Part shown: positions 26,398-26,517 of the stretch, piece by piece
Position numbering within the stretch: position 1 is the first letter of the stretch
Layout of the letters: every line of letters begins with the position of its first letter
DNA from: Chloroflexi bacterium UBA5189
Lineage (GTDB): Bacteria; Chloroflexota; Limnocylindria; Limnocylindrales; CSP1-4
DNA length: 26,517 nt
Assembly: GCA_002413045.1 (NCBI GenBank)
Contig: DHWF01000037.1
Coordinates: 1-26,517 of the forward strand
Direction: 5' to 3'
Made by a program: the position numbers and the translations under genes
Notes under the pieces: generated by a model
What the model was told of the DNA's origin: nothing
Seen by the model: the letters and a program-made list of their open reading frames with translations, nothing else
Database searches by the model: none

Positions 26398-26517
26398 ATG
26401 GCCATCCGCTCAGACGAGATCGTCAACATCATCAAGTCCGCGATCGACACGTTCGACGCCGACGCCGAGACGCGCAACGTCGGCACGGTCGTCGAGGTCG
26501 GCGACGGCATCGCCCAG
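26398..26517 (+). CDS. atpA: F1Fo ATP synthase subunit alpha, N-terminal part (cut by window edge)
   Basis: The first 40 codons only, beginning MAIRSDEIVNIIKSAIDTFD and ending EVGDGIAQ, the conserved start of alpha before ARVYGL. AAGGAG lies 5 nt before the ATG. The catalytic-core part is outside the window. Follows atpH by 12 nt. Confidence 0.94.
   Translation, partial: MAIRSDEIVNIIKSAIDTFDADAETRNVGTVVEVGDGIAQ

Overview
The window is 26.5 kb of very GC-rich bacterial chromosome, densely packed with housekeeping genes. I see no tRNA, rRNA, CRISPR array, insertion sequence or prophage. Several features suggest an uncultivated, high-GC Chloroflexota lineage, perhaps Limnocylindria/Ellin6529-like: gyrase genes next to parAB, an F420-type flavin/deazaflavin oxidoreductase, a WecA-like enzyme with a GSAG motif, a divergent PRPP synthetase, and many GTG starts. 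The taxonomy is inference; nothing here proves it.

Layout. Bases 1-9635 form one minus-strand run, read right to left: parA, parB, gyrB, a PaaI-like thioesterase, an AlkD-like HEAT-repeat protein, gyrA, prs, a small C-terminally anchored membrane protein, and secA (cut by the window edge). Most junctions overlap by 4 nt (ATGA or GTGA), so this is probably one translationally coupled unit. The 397-bp gap at 9636-10032 separates this run from rightward genes. It carries two parS-like sites with a perfect 20-bp palindrome midway between them, plus a candidate par promoter.

From 10033 everything is on the plus strand. First comes a cell-elongation module (mreD, mrdA/PBP2, rodA), then an F420-type oxidoreductase and a 36-residue membrane peptide. 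A near-consensus promoter at 14243-14271 then starts a translation block: rplU with a long Lys/Ala tail, rpmA, rpmE, a DUF1385 membrane protein, prfA, prmC, tsaC and glyA. A WecA/TagO-like glycosyl-phosphate transferase follows, then two tandem genes for membrane-anchored, Pro-rich-stalk surface proteins with different exposed domains. An extended -10 promoter then precedes the F1Fo ATP synthase operon (atpI/Z-like, atpB, atpE, atpF, atpH, start of atpA).

Functionally, the left half joins chromosome segregation (ParAB-parS) to supercoiling (gyrase) and base repair. The right half covers rod-shape peptidoglycan synthesis, ribosome assembly, translation termination, surface structure and energy conservation. 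The most unusual points are the parS-palindrome-parS element, the tandem surface-protein pair, the L21 tail, the missing Asp in the WecA-like enzyme, Val at the GyrA quinolone-contact position, and three genes with a -10 box 6-9 nt before the start codon and no Shine-Dalgarno.
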